Source: SZAS-103 sp036496805
GTDB lineage: Bacteria; Pseudomonadota; Gammaproteobacteria; Xanthomonadales; Xanthomonadaceae
Direction of reading: 5' to 3'
Assembly: GCA_036496805.1 (NCBI GenBank)
Contig: DASXKN010000035.1
Location: 94,642-158,641, forward strand
Length of the DNA: 64,000 nucleotides
The notes below the pieces were generated by a model, which saw nothing but the letters and a program-made list of their open reading frames with translations, was not told the origin of the DNA and did no database searches. Shown piece by piece: positions 54,260-63,136 of the stretch (position 1 is its first letter; each line of letters opens with the position of its first letter). The position numbers and the translations under genes were made by a program.

Positions 54260-55243
54260 ATGACCCTCACTCAGCTCCGTTACCTCGTCGCCATCGCCGA
54301 TTCGCGCTGCAACATCACCCAGGCCGCCGAGCGCGTGCACGCGACCCAGCCCGGCCTGTCCAAGCAGCTCAAGCTGCTGGAGGACGAACTCGGATTCCTG
54401 TTGTTCTCGCGCAAGGGCCGCAGCCTCGAGGCGATCACCCCGGCCGGCCAGCAGGTGCTGGTCCACGCACGGCGCATCCTCGAGGAAGCCGGCAACATCC
54501 GCGCCTACGCCGCCAACGAGCGCGGCGAGGATGCCGGCCGCCTCGTCCTCGCGACCACCCACACCCAGGCGCGGCACGTGCTTCCGTCCGCGATCGCCGC
54601 CACCAAGCGCGCCTTCCCCGCCGTCAGCATGCACCTGCAGCCGCTGGCCGATGGCGAGGTGCTCGACCACCTCGCGCGCGGCGAGGCCGACTTCGCGGTG
54701 ATCAGCACCTCGGGCGCGACGCCCACCGGCGGACTGCCGGTGCCGCTCTACCGCTGGCGCCGGGTCGTGCTGGTGCCGCGCGCGCACGCGTTCGCGCAGC
54801 GCGCGCAGGCGCCGGGCATCGCCGAGCTCGCCGCCGAGCCGCTGGTCAGCTACGAATCCTCGACGCGAACCGATTCCTCGCTGCGCCAGGCGTTCGCGGC
54901 GGAAGGGCTCGAACCGCGCTTCGCGATGACCGCGCGCGATGCCGACCTGATCAAGACCTATGTGCGCGCCGGCCTCGGCGTGGGCGTGCTCGCCGAAATG
55001 GCGATCGACGAACGCGAAGATGCCGATCTGGTCGCGCTGCCGGCTCCGGCGCTGCCCGAGTGCGTGACCTGGGCGGTGCTGCCGCGCGCACGCGTGCTGC
55101 GCGATTACGCGCTGGAGCTGCTGAAGGCGCTCGCGCCGCAGCTCGACCGCCGCGACATCCGGCGTGTGCTCGAAGGCAATGCCGAGGCGAACTGGCCGCC
55201 GCCGCCGGCATGGGGCGAGTTGCGCCGCACGCTCGCGCCTTGA
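54260..55243 (+). CDS. cysB: CysB-like LysR-family regulator
   Basis: 327 residues: LysR HTH (MTLTQLRYLVAIADSRCN, ITQAAERVHATQPGLSKQLK) and a LysR substrate-binding domain that resembles CysB. It is next to cysG and cysHIJ, so a role in sulfate-assimilation control is likely. The ATG follows GGGAAGACCCAG; the longer frame upstream is a shadow of the cysG region. It is convergent with cysH, 56 bases away. GGGCTAGTGT at about 54133 is a candidate -10 region. Confidence 0.88.
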   Translation: MTLTQLRYLVAIADSRCNITQAAERVHATQPGLSKQLKLLEDELGFLLFSRKGRSLEAITPAGQQVLVHARRILEEAGNIRAYAANERGEDAGRLVLATTHTQARHVLPSAIAATKRAFPAVSMHLQPLADGEVLDHLARGEADFAVISTSGATPTGGLPVPLYRWRRVVLVPRAHAFAQRAQAPGIAELAAEPLVSYESSTRTDSSLRQAFAAEGLEPRFAMTARDADLIKTYVRAGLGVGVLAEMAIDEREDADLVALPAPALPECVTWAVLPRARVLRDYALELLKALAPQLDRRDIRRVLEGNAEANWPPPPAWGELRRTLAP

Positions 55244-55299
55244 CGCTTCTGGTTTCTCGATCAGCTTCGCTTATGCAACGCGCAAAGGAAAAAGAACGA

Positions 55300-56043
55300 T
55301 CAAGCCGCGCGTTCGGTCTCTTCGTCGAAGTGCAATCCGCACTCGCGCCGGAGGCCGAAGAAGCGCACGTCCTCCTCGCGCAGGCCCGGTTCCCAGCGCT
55401 GCGTGCTGTGCACGTCGCCGATCGAGACGTAACCCTGGTGCCAGAGCGGGTGATAGGGCAGGCCGTGGCGCGTCAGGTAATCGTAGATGTCGCGATCGCT
55501 CCAGTCGGCGAGCGGATGCAGCTTCCAGCGGCCGTCGCGCAGTTCGAGGAAATCGATCCCGGCGCGCGTCGAGGACTGGTCGCGGCGAAGGCCCGCGATC
55601 CAGGTGCTCACCCCCAGCTCGGCCAGTGCGCGCTGCATCGGTTCGACCTTGTGCGCGCGGTTGTACTGCGCGATGCCTTCCGCTCCGTGCTCGCGCAGGC
55701 GTTGCAGCCGCGAAGCGGGCCAGGCGTTTCCGGCGAGCGGGCGGTAGGTGTGCAGGTTCAGGGCGAGGCGTTCACGCAGTTCCTCGACGAAGCGATAGGT
55801 CTCGGGAAACAGGTACCCGGTGTCGATCAGGATCACCGGGATGTCCGCGCGCTGCCGGGTGAGCAGATGCAGCGACACCGCGGCCTGCGCGCCGAAGCTC
55901 GACGACAGCGCGTGCGCGCCGGCGAGGACATCCAGCGCCCAGGCGACACGCTGCTCCGCGCTGCGGCCGGCGAGCCAGCGATTCGCCTCGGCGAGCGCGC
56001 GCGGCGATTCGGCGATGGCGACCGGATCGGGCAGGACGCTCAT
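55300..56043 (-). CDS. cysH: Phosphoadenylyl-sulfate reductase
   Basis: 247 residues. ALSSSFGAQAAVSLHLL is the P-loop-like PAPS/APS site, with DTGYLFPETYRF, GLRRDQSSTRA and DWSDRDIYDYL. The catalytic Cys235 is in ECGLHF near the C-terminus. The extra paired cysteines of [4Fe-4S] APS reductases are missing, so PAPS is the likely substrate, reduced by thioredoxin to sulfite. It overlaps cysI by 4 bases. Confidence 0.93.
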   Translation of the reverse strand: MSVLPDPVAIAESPRALAEANRWLAGRSAEQRVAWALDVLAGAHALSSSFGAQAAVSLHLLTRQRADIPVILIDTGYLFPETYRFVEELRERLALNLHTYRPLAGNAWPASRLQRLREHGAEGIAQYNRAHKVEPMQRALAELGVSTWIAGLRRDQSSTRAGIDFLELRDGRWKLHPLADWSDRDIYDYLTRHGLPYHPLWHQGYVSIGDVHSTQRWEPGLREEDVRFFGLRRECGLHFDEETERAA

Positions 56044-57761
56044 GCGCTGGCCTCCCTGGGCGTGGAAACAAAACGCATGCCGGCGGGCGCGACAACGCCC
56101 GCACGCACGAGGAAGTCGCCGAAGCGTTCGCCGTCCGCACGCCCGGTCGCGTAACGCGCCAGCAACGGATCGAGCGCGGCAAGGATGCCCGCTTCGTCGA
56201 CGTTCTCGCGGTATAGCGCGTTCAATCGCTGGCCACTGTGATCTGCGGCAAGCATCAGGTTGTAGCGGCCCGGCGCCTTGCCGACCAGCGCGATCTCGCC
56301 CAGGTAGGGACGCGAGCAGCCGTTCGGGCAGCCGCTGATGCGCAGGCTGATCGGCGCGTCGCGCAGGCCGTGCTTCTCCAGCAGCGTTTCGAGGAGGGTC
56401 GTGAACGCGGGCAGATAGCGTTCGGCTTCGGCCATCGCCAGCCCGCAGGTCGGTAGCGCGACGCAGGCGAGCGCGTCCAGCCGCAACGGGGTCGCGCGAC
56501 GGTGTTCGTCGAGTCCGTGTTCGGCGGCGACCGCGTCGATCGCCGCGCGGTCGCGGTGGGCGACATCGGCGATCACCAGGTTCTGGTTTGGCGTCAGCCT
56601 GAAGTGCGGCACGCCGCCTTGCGCGCCATCGCGCAGGAATGTCGCGATCGCGCGTAATCCGGTCTGCCGGGTCGCGCCGCCGTGGTCCTGGATGCGGCCG
56701 GCGGGAATGCGAAGCGTGAGATGCCAGCGCCCGTTCGCGCCGGCGACCCAGCCGAAGCGGTCGCCGTTGTGGTCGAAGCCGAACGCGCGCGCGGCCGCGA
56801 AGGTGAAGCCCGCGCGGTGCTCGACCTCGGCCTTGAACCAGTCGATGCCGCGGTCGTCGATCGTGTATTTCAGGCGCGCGCGCTTGCGCACCGCGCGATT
56901 GCCGAAGTCGCGCTGGGCGGTGATCACCGCGGTCGCGACCGCGATCACCTGTCCGGGTGCGATGAAGCCGATCACGTCGCCCAGGCGCGGATAGGTCTCG
57001 GCATCGCCGTGGGTCGCGCCCATGCCGCCACCGACGCTGACGTCGTAGCCTGCGAGTTCGCCCGCTTCGTCGAGGATCGCGATGAAGCCCAGATCCTGCG
57101 CGAACACGTCGACGTCGTTGACCGGCGGGATCGCGAAACCGATCTTGAACTTGCGCGGCAGGTAGGACGGACCGTAGATCGGCTCTTCCTCGCTGCCGCT
57201 GCCGGCGACGCGTTCGTCGTCGAGCCAGATCTCGTGGTAGGCGCGGGTGTTCGGCAGCAGGTGTTCGGACAGCGCGGCGGCCTGCGCGTATACCGTCGCG
57301 TGCAGCCGCGATGCGAGCGGGTTGGCCGCGACCACGACGTTGCGGTTGACGTCGCCGCAGGCCGCGAGGGTGTCGACCAGGGAAGCATTGATCGCCTGCA
57401 TGGTCGACTTCAGCTCGCGCTTGATCACGCCGTGGAACTGGATCGCCTGGCGCGTGGTGATGCGCAGGCCGCGTTCGGCGTAGGTGCTCGCGATTGAATC
57501 GAGTTGCAACCACTGTTCCGGCGTCACCACGCCGCCCGGCGTGCGCGTGCGGATCATGAAGGCGTAGGCAGGTTCGAGTTTCTGCAGGCGGCGCTCCTCG
57601 CGGATGTCGCGGTCGTCCTGCTGGTAGCTGCCGTGGTACTTGATCAGGGTCTGGTCGTCCTCGCGCAGCGCGCCGGTGACCGGATCGGCCAGGCTTTCGA
57701 GCAGGGTGCCGCGCAGGCGCGCGCTGGACTGCTTGATGGCTTCGACGGAATGCGCGCTCAT
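56040..57761 (-). CDS. cysI: Sulfite reductase hemoprotein (beta subunit)
   Basis: 573 residues. Siroheme/[4Fe-4S] ligands are C433-x5-C439 (CVALPTCGLA) and C478-x3-C482 (ISGCPNGCSRP). Ferredoxin-like repeats include TRQAIQFHGVIKRELKSTM and GVPHFRLTPNQNLVI. It reduces sulfite to sulfide with electrons from CysJ. The ATG overlaps the cysJ stop (TGATG). Confidence 0.95.
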   Translation of the reverse strand: MSAHSVEAIKQSSARLRGTLLESLADPVTGALREDDQTLIKYHGSYQQDDRDIREERRLQKLEPAYAFMIRTRTPGGVVTPEQWLQLDSIASTYAERGLRITTRQAIQFHGVIKRELKSTMQAINASLVDTLAACGDVNRNVVVAANPLASRLHATVYAQAAALSEHLLPNTRAYHEIWLDDERVAGSGSEEEPIYGPSYLPRKFKIGFAIPPVNDVDVFAQDLGFIAILDEAGELAGYDVSVGGGMGATHGDAETYPRLGDVIGFIAPGQVIAVATAVITAQRDFGNRAVRKRARLKYTIDDRGIDWFKAEVEHRAGFTFAAARAFGFDHNGDRFGWVAGANGRWHLTLRIPAGRIQDHGGATRQTGLRAIATFLRDGAQGGVPHFRLTPNQNLVIADVAHRDRAAIDAVAAEHGLDEHRRATPLRLDALACVALPTCGLAMAEAERYLPAFTTLLETLLEKHGLRDAPISLRISGCPNGCSRPYLGEIALVGKAPGRYNLMLAADHSGQRLNALYRENVDEAGILAALDPLLARYATGRADGERFGDFLVRAGVVAPAGMRFVSTPREASA

Positions 57762-59578
57762 CAGTACACGTCCCGCGCGTAGCGGCCTTGCTGCTGCAGC
57801 GCGCGCAGGTAGTCCTCGGCAGTTTCGGCGTCCCTGCCGGCGTGCGCGACGAGCGCATCGACCAGCGCCGCATGCACGCCCTTGCCCATGGCGATCGCGC
57901 CGCAGACGTACAAATGCGCGCCGTTCTCGAGCCAGGCATGAAGCTCGCGGCCCTGCTCGCGCAGCCGGTCCTGCACATAGGTCCTGGGCTGCAAGGTCGC
58001 GGCGTTGCCATCGCGCGAGAACGCCAGGTCGAGCCGGTGCAACTGTCCCTGTTTCAGTGCGCGCTGCCATTCGAGCTGGTAGAGGAAATCGCTGCGCGAA
58101 CGCTGGTTGCCGAACACCAGCCAGTTGCGTCCGCGCGCGCCGACCGCCTGGCGCTCCTGCACGAAGCCACGGAACGGCGCGACGCCGGTGCCGGCGCCGA
58201 TCATCACGATGTCGCGATCCGGATCGCGCGGCAGGCGGAAGCGTTCGTTGCGTTCGATGAAGACCGGCAGCCTCGCGCCCTCGTCGCGGCTCGCCAGGAA
58301 ATGCGATGCCGCGCCCCAGCGTGGTCCGCCGTCGTGTTCGTATTCGACATGCGCGACGGTGAGGTGGGCTTCCTCGCCGACGGCTTTCTGGCTTGACGCG
58401 ATCGAGTACAGGCGCGGTTGCAGCGGCCGCAGCGCGGCGACGAGTTCGCCCGCGCTCCACGCGGCCGGATGGCGTAGCAGGAGATCGATCGGCTGCCATG
58501 TGGCGAGACGTTTTGCGAGTTCGCGCTCGTCGGCGACCAGGCGATCGAGCTCGCCGTCGCGCGCGCGCGCGGCGTGCGCGACGATGAAGGGGCGCGCGAT
58601 GCGCGTGAGCTCGCGTCGCTCGCTCAACCATGCGTGCAGGGACAGCGTCTGTCCCTCGTGAGCGACGGATTCACCGGCATCCAGATGCAAGGCGGCGACG
58701 ACCGCATCCACCAGCGCATCCGGGTTGCGCGGCAGCACGCCGAGCGCGTCGCCGGGCTCGTAGGCAAGCTCCGGCCCCAGCGCGATTTCGATATGGCGGA
58801 TGTCCTTCGCGCTGCCGCGCCCGCTGATGCGCTGGTTCGCGAGCAGCTCGGCGGCGAACGGATGCGTGCGCGACCACGTCGGCGCCTGCGATGCAACGGG
58901 ACGCAGCGGCGTGACCGTCGCCAGCGGAGAGGTCGGCTTGGCCATGGACTGCGCGACGAGATCCAGCGCCTTTTCAACCCACGGCGTCGCTACCGGTTCG
59001 ATGTCCACGTCGGCATCCGCTCGCGCCAGCCAGCGCGTCGCGCCCAGTTCGGCCAGGCGCGCGTCGAGGCGACGGCCGATCTCGCAGAATTTCGGATAGC
59101 TCGAATCGCCCAGCCCGAGCACCGCGAACTTCAGCTCGGGCAGCAGCGGCGCGCGCTTGCCGAGCAGGTGCTCGACGAAGCCGCGCGCGTCGTCCGGTGG
59201 ATCGCCGTCGCCCTGGGTGCTGATCACCAGCAGCAGCTGGCGCTCGTCCTTCAGTTCGCGCAGCGGATAGGTATCGGCGCGCAGCAGGCGCACCGGCTGC
59301 CCGCTCGCTTCGATGCGGCGGGCGATGGTCTCGGCGATGCGTTTCGCGTTGCCGGTCTGGCTGCCGTAGACCACCGCGATCGGCGCGGTGGCCGGCGCCT
59401 CGGCGGCATGCACCACTGCCAGCGGTGCCGCGTTCGCGCTGCGCTGGGCGAGTCCGGCCGCGTAGCCGGACAGCCACCACAATCCCGGCGCATCCAGGCC
59501 TTCGGTCAGTTGCCCGAGCAGGGTCGACTTGCTCTCCGGCAAAGGATTCCAGGTGGGCAATGCAGACGTGGCGGACAT
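57761..59578 (-). CDS. cysJ: Sulfite reductase flavoprotein (alpha subunit)
   Basis: 605 residues: flavodoxin-like FMN domain (about 65-205; VVYGSQTGNAKRIAE), FAD domain (RLYSIASS) and NADPH domain (MIGAGTGVAPFRGFVQER, VYVCGAIAMGKGV-like C-terminus). It carries electrons from NADPH to CysI. First gene of cysJ-cysI-cysH on the minus strand. Confidence 0.95.
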   Translation of the reverse strand: MSATSALPTWNPLPESKSTLLGQLTEGLDAPGLWWLSGYAAGLAQRSANAAPLAVVHAAEAPATAPIAVVYGSQTGNAKRIAETIARRIEASGQPVRLLRADTYPLRELKDERQLLLVISTQGDGDPPDDARGFVEHLLGKRAPLLPELKFAVLGLGDSSYPKFCEIGRRLDARLAELGATRWLARADADVDIEPVATPWVEKALDLVAQSMAKPTSPLATVTPLRPVASQAPTWSRTHPFAAELLANQRISGRGSAKDIRHIEIALGPELAYEPGDALGVLPRNPDALVDAVVAALHLDAGESVAHEGQTLSLHAWLSERRELTRIARPFIVAHAARARDGELDRLVADERELAKRLATWQPIDLLLRHPAAWSAGELVAALRPLQPRLYSIASSQKAVGEEAHLTVAHVEYEHDGGPRWGAASHFLASRDEGARLPVFIERNERFRLPRDPDRDIVMIGAGTGVAPFRGFVQERQAVGARGRNWLVFGNQRSRSDFLYQLEWQRALKQGQLHRLDLAFSRDGNAATLQPRTYVQDRLREQGRELHAWLENGAHLYVCGAIAMGKGVHAALVDALVAHAGRDAETAEDYLRALQQQGRYARDVY

Positions 59579-59688
59579 GGCGGCGACCGGGCGAAGCGGG
59601 GTCGTTGCACGCTACCCAGCCGCGTCCGCACGCGGAAAGGATCAAACGGCATGCGCTTATGCCGCGCGTCGCGGTCATCTCGAAGATT

Positions 59689-59870
59689 CCGTTCGTGGTG
59701 AGCTTGTCGAACCACGGACGGCACGCGCAGGAAGCCCGCGGCAGGCCCTTCGACAGGCCCAGGACCGGACACGCCTCGGCACTCGCGCCCTTCGACAGGC
59801 TCAGGACGAACGGCTAGAGCAAGGCATGAGCTTGGCCTGTTGCGAGCTCTGTCGAAGATTTCGTTCGTGG
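59689..59870. repeat. Cluster of REP-like TTCGACAGGC palindromes
   Basis: Four imperfect copies of an element containing CGTTCGTGGTGAGC...GTCGAACCAC or its reverse complement (GTTCGACAGGCTCA). The copy at 59689-59715 is the reverse complement of that at 63488-63514 with one mismatch in 27. They fill the 294-base gap between cysJ and the ATP-grasp gene. Confidence 0.8.
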
Positions 59871-59872
59871 AC

Positions 59873-60808
59873 TCAGCAGGCCAGCCGTCGCGCCAGCACC
59901 TGCGCGAACCGCTCGGCGGCCCCGGCGTCGTGGTCGAGGAAGACCGACGGTTCGGCGAGCTCGAGTTCGAGCACGCAGGGGCTGCCGTCGCCGGCGCTGC
60001 CGTCACCAGCGCTGCCGTCACCAGCGCGGATGAGGTCCACGCGCGCGTACGGCAGCGGATGATCGGAATCGACCAGCAGCGGCAGCGAGGCGATCACGCG
60101 GTCGGCGAGCGCGCGCTCGTCGGCGCCGGGTGTGCGCGCGCGGATGTGCTCGGTGGCGAACAGCGCGCGCGTGGGGTCCTCGTCGGCGCGCAGCAGCGGG
60201 CCCTTGCGGATCGCGTGGCTGAACTCGCCGTCGAAATACATGAGCGCGGTCTCGCCGGCCGAATCCACCGAGGCCAGGTAAGGCTGCAGCAGGACGCTGC
60301 GGCCCGCGGCCAGCAGGCGCCGGATGTGTTCGCGCATCGCATCGAGCGCGTCGCGCCGGTGCCGGCGTGCGTCGCGCGAGCCCGCGCCGATGGTCGGCTT
60401 GATCACGATCTCGCCCGCGTCCGGATACGCGGCGAGGCAGTCGGCGACGAGCGCGCCGGCATCGTCGCCGGGCACGCCGAAATCGCTGGGCACGATCGGG
60501 ATGCCGATCGCCTCGAGTTGCGCGAGGTAGCGCTTGTCGGTGTTCCAGCGGACGACGTCGAGCGGGTTGAGCAGGCGCGTGGTCTGCGCGATGCGCTCGC
60601 ACCACGCCATGAACTCGGCGAAGCGCATCGTGTAGTCCCAGGTCGAGCGCAGCAGCACGAGGTCGTAGCGCGACCAGGCGACGGTGGGATCATCCCAGGC
60701 GCGCACGTCGGCGGCCATGCCGGCCGCGTGCAGGGCGCGCAGCAGCGGCGGGAGGTCGTCGTCGAGCGCGTGCGCTGCGATGGCGGTGGCGAGGGCGATG
60801 CGCGACAT
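59873..60808 (-). CDS. ATP-grasp domain protein (RimK/GshB-like)
   Basis: 311 residues. WNTDKRYLAQLEAIGIPIVPS, EIVIKPTIGAGSRDA (ATP-grasp lysine strand), LLQPYLASVDSAGETALMYFDGEFSHAI and VLELELAEPSVFL match the ATP-grasp core of the glutathione-synthase/RimK group. The ligated substrate is unknown. A 15-bp unit is repeated three times near the C-terminus, coding AGDGS three times. The promoter is not obvious. Confidence 0.85.
   Translation of the reverse strand: MSRIALATAIAAHALDDDLPPLLRALHAAGMAADVRAWDDPTVAWSRYDLVLLRSTWDYTMRFAEFMAWCERIAQTTRLLNPLDVVRWNTDKRYLAQLEAIGIPIVPSDFGVPGDDAGALVADCLAAYPDAGEIVIKPTIGAGSRDARRHRRDALDAMREHIRRLLAAGRSVLLQPYLASVDSAGETALMYFDGEFSHAIRKGPLLRADEDPTRALFATEHIRARTPGADERALADRVIASLPLLVDSDHPLPYARVDLIRAGDGSAGDGSAGDGSPCVLELELAEPSVFLDHDAGAAERFAQVLARRLAC
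59981..60025 (-). repeat. 15-bp coding minisatellite (three copies)
   Basis: GCTGCCGTC(A/G)CC(A/G)GC repeated three times, coding AGDGS on the minus strand, within the C-terminal part of the ATP-grasp protein. Confidence 0.9.
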
Positions 60809-61012
60809 GACGGAAGTTTCTCACAGGCTCCGGGCAATGCGTCGGCGCAGTGCTTCGGCTGGCCTTTGCACCAGCCGATGCAGCCGGCGGCGAGGTTGCA
60901 CGCCACGGCAACAACACAGGCCGGTACGCTGCCGGGCCAGCGCTGCCAGAGCAGGCGCAGGATCAGCCTGTGCAGCAGGTAGTCCGGATTCCCCGCGGCG
61001 CAAGATGATCGC

Positions 61013-61768
61013 TCAATCGACGCCGCCGGGCGGACGACCTGTCGCACCGGGTGCCGGCAGCAGGCGCTGGATCGCCTGCCACAGGCGCATCGGGTTGGCG
61101 GTAGGGCTGCAGCGCAGGTCGCGCATGCCGTATTGCCCGCGGACGCAGGCTTCGAGGATCGCCGGCATGCCGTCCTGGCACTCCGTGTCGGGCTGCGCCG
61201 CGCCCCAGCCACCGGGATCGTGCCATGCATCGGCGATGGGCTGGAGCTGCGCCTTCGTGAAGACGGCATCGGTGATCGCGGTCTGCGGGCGCGAGAAGTA
61301 CGTACCGCGTGCGATTGCCCCAGGTGGAGGGGGCGGCGGCGGATCCATGGCGATCTCGCTCTCGATGGCGACCTTGACCTGCTCGCCTTCGACTGCGAAC
61401 CGCACATGCCATGCGCGCGCGCCCCCAAACGCGGAATCGGCGATGCGGGCGACGTAGATCTCGCTGGTGTCGGCATCGTTGCCCACCGCCAGCTGCTCGC
61501 CACAGCGGCGGATCAGGATCTCGCCCGGGGCTTCGCCCTTCTCCATGGACTCCATCCCTTCGAGCTGTTTCAGGGCGCCGCGCAGGGGCTGCGAAGAGGC
61601 GTCCATGCCGCCGGAGGGCAAGCCGATCCAGGGTGTCCATTGCTTCGGTTGGGGCACGGGTTCGGGAAACAGCAGCGGCTTGCCGACGAAGGCTCCGCCG
61701 CACAGCGCGAGGGCCGCGGCGATCCATGCCACGCGCTGCCAATGGATGCGGGGACCGGAGTTCGTCAT
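61013..61768 (-). CDS. Hypothetical membrane-anchored protein
   Basis: 251 residues with one N-terminal TM helix (about 13-30, RVAWIAAALALCGGAFVG) and a soluble, presumably periplasmic remainder. A Pro-rich stretch (MDPPPPPPPGAI) is near residue 140. Two cysteines (RRCGEQL and CQDGMPAILEACVRGQYGMRDLRC region) may form disulfides. I do not recognise the family. It is downstream of the racemase gene on the same strand. Confidence 0.72.
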   Translation of the reverse strand: MTNSGPRIHWQRVAWIAAALALCGGAFVGKPLLFPEPVPQPKQWTPWIGLPSGGMDASSQPLRGALKQLEGMESMEKGEAPGEILIRRCGEQLAVGNDADTSEIYVARIADSAFGGARAWHVRFAVEGEQVKVAIESEIAMDPPPPPPPGAIARGTYFSRPQTAITDAVFTKAQLQPIADAWHDPGGWGAAQPDTECQDGMPAILEACVRGQYGMRDLRCSPTANPMRLWQAIQRLLPAPGATGRPPGGVD

Positions 61769-61797
61769 TGCGGAATCCTGTTCATGCGACCCATGGT

Positions 61798-62502
61798 TCA
61801 GGCAGCCGCTGCGGCGTCGAGCGCCCAGTCGGCCGCGTAGCGCGCGTGGATCGCGGTGGTGTCGAAGGTCGGCACGCTGGCGTCGGCGTCGCCGACCAGC
61901 AGGCCGATTTCGGTGCAGCCGAGGTAGATGCCCTGCGCGCCGCGTGCGACGAGGCTCGCCATCACGTCACGATAGACCGCGCGCGATTGTTCGCGGATCG
62001 CGCCCAGGCACAGTTCCTCGTAGATGATCCGGTGCACCTGCGCGCGGCCTTCGTCGTCGGGCACGAGCACCTCGAGGCCCAGTTCGGCGAGACGGCCCTT
62101 GTAGAAGTCCTGCTCCATCGTGAAGCGCGTGCCGAGCAGGCCGATCCGCGAAAGCGCCGCGCCCCGCACCTGCGCTGCCGTCGCGTCGGCGATGTGCAGG
62201 ATCGGGATGGCGATGCGCGCGGCGATCGCATCGGCGACCTTGTGCATCGTGTTCGTGCAGATCACCAGCCCCTGCGCGCCGCCGCGCTCGAGCGCCGCCG
62301 CCGCATCGGCGAGCACGCGGCCCGCGGTGTCCCAGTCGCCGCGCATCTGCAGGTGTTCGATCTCCGCGAAGTCCACGCTGTAGAGCAGCAGCTTCGCCGA
62401 ATGCAGCCCGCCGAGGCGCTCGCGCACGCGTTCGTTGATGTGGCGGTAGTAGGGAACGGTGGATTCCCAACTCATGCCGCCGAGGAGGCCGAGGGTGCGC
62501 AT
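61798..62502 (-). CDS. Aspartate/glutamate racemase-family protein
   Basis: 234 residues. Both catalytic Cys are visible: VICTNTMHKVAD and YLGCTEIGLL. The N-terminal LGLLGGMSWESTVPYYRHIN is typical of the amino-acid racemase YgeA/RacX type. It may racemise Asp, Glu or another amino acid. Confidence 0.9.
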   Translation of the reverse strand: MRTLGLLGGMSWESTVPYYRHINERVRERLGGLHSAKLLLYSVDFAEIEHLQMRGDWDTAGRVLADAAAALERGGAQGLVICTNTMHKVADAIAARIAIPILHIADATAAQVRGAALSRIGLLGTRFTMEQDFYKGRLAELGLEVLVPDDEGRAQVHRIIYEELCLGAIREQSRAVYRDVMASLVARGAQGIYLGCTEIGLLVGDADASVPTFDTTAIHARYAADWALDAAAAA

Positions 62503-62590
62503 GGTTCGTTTTCCCTTGGGCGACGGTAGAGGTGAATCGGCTTGTCCGAATGTAAGCTATTTCCACATCGCAATTCACAGAGACACTGCC

Positions 62591-63136
62591 ATGTTTGACC
62601 AAGAAGTGTCCGACTCGCGTGGGAACCAACTGTCCCTGACCACGGCTATCCGTTCTCATTCATTTGACGCCGTGACTTGTTCCCCTACAACGCACGGTGG
62701 ATTCGGGTTCAGCCTTCTATACCAATGCCTCGATCGACCATTCCAACGGTCTCAGATCGAGGCCGCCTGTCAGGAAACGATCGCGCGCAATGAAGTGTGC
62801 ATATTGCCGCGCAGCGTCTCATCGAGATGGCGAGTTCTGATCACGCCGACGATACGATCGCGTGATCAAGACAGCCAAACAGAGGCTGCGCTGCTTATGA
62901 AAGACCTCTTCAGTGCTTCGCAAACGAAAGAGGTTGCCGCGAGCCGTTTGCTGATCACACACTTCCATCATGTCATCAAGTATCCGGGGCCGCATATCTC
63001 GGGAATCTTGGATGCCATTTTGGATTTGGCGAAAGATTCATTCTTGAATCTCAAAGTGCTCGGTTTCGATTTCAACGAGAAATATTCGGTGGAATTCGAG
63101 CGGGATGTACGCTGCAGACTACCAGCCAATTCCTGA
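62591..63136 (+). CDS. Hypothetical protein, AT-richer than neighbours
   Basis: 181 residues from the ATG at 62591 (MFDQEVSDSRG). Base composition and codon use differ from the window: A/T-ending codons such as AAA, GAA, ATT and TTG are frequent, and G+C is visibly lower than in flanking genes. ASRLLITHFHHVIKY and HISGILDAILDLAKDSFLN in the C-terminal half suggest a compact alpha/beta fold, but I cannot name the family. Followed by a large repeat block, it may be horizontally acquired. The longer frame upstream is not supported. Confidence 0.6.
   Translation: MFDQEVSDSRGNQLSLTTAIRSHSFDAVTCSPTTHGGFGFSLLYQCLDRPFQRSQIEAACQETIARNEVCILPRSVSSRWRVLITPTIRSRDQDSQTEAALLMKDLFSASQTKEVAASRLLITHFHHVIKYPGPHISGILDAILDLAKDSFLNLKVLGFDFNEKYSVEFERDVRCRLPANS

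Noticed and set aside
60809..61012. Short open frames in the gap between the ATP-grasp and hypothetical genes
   Set aside because: Arg/Pro/Ala-rich or Cys-rich translations with no RBS and no recognisable family.
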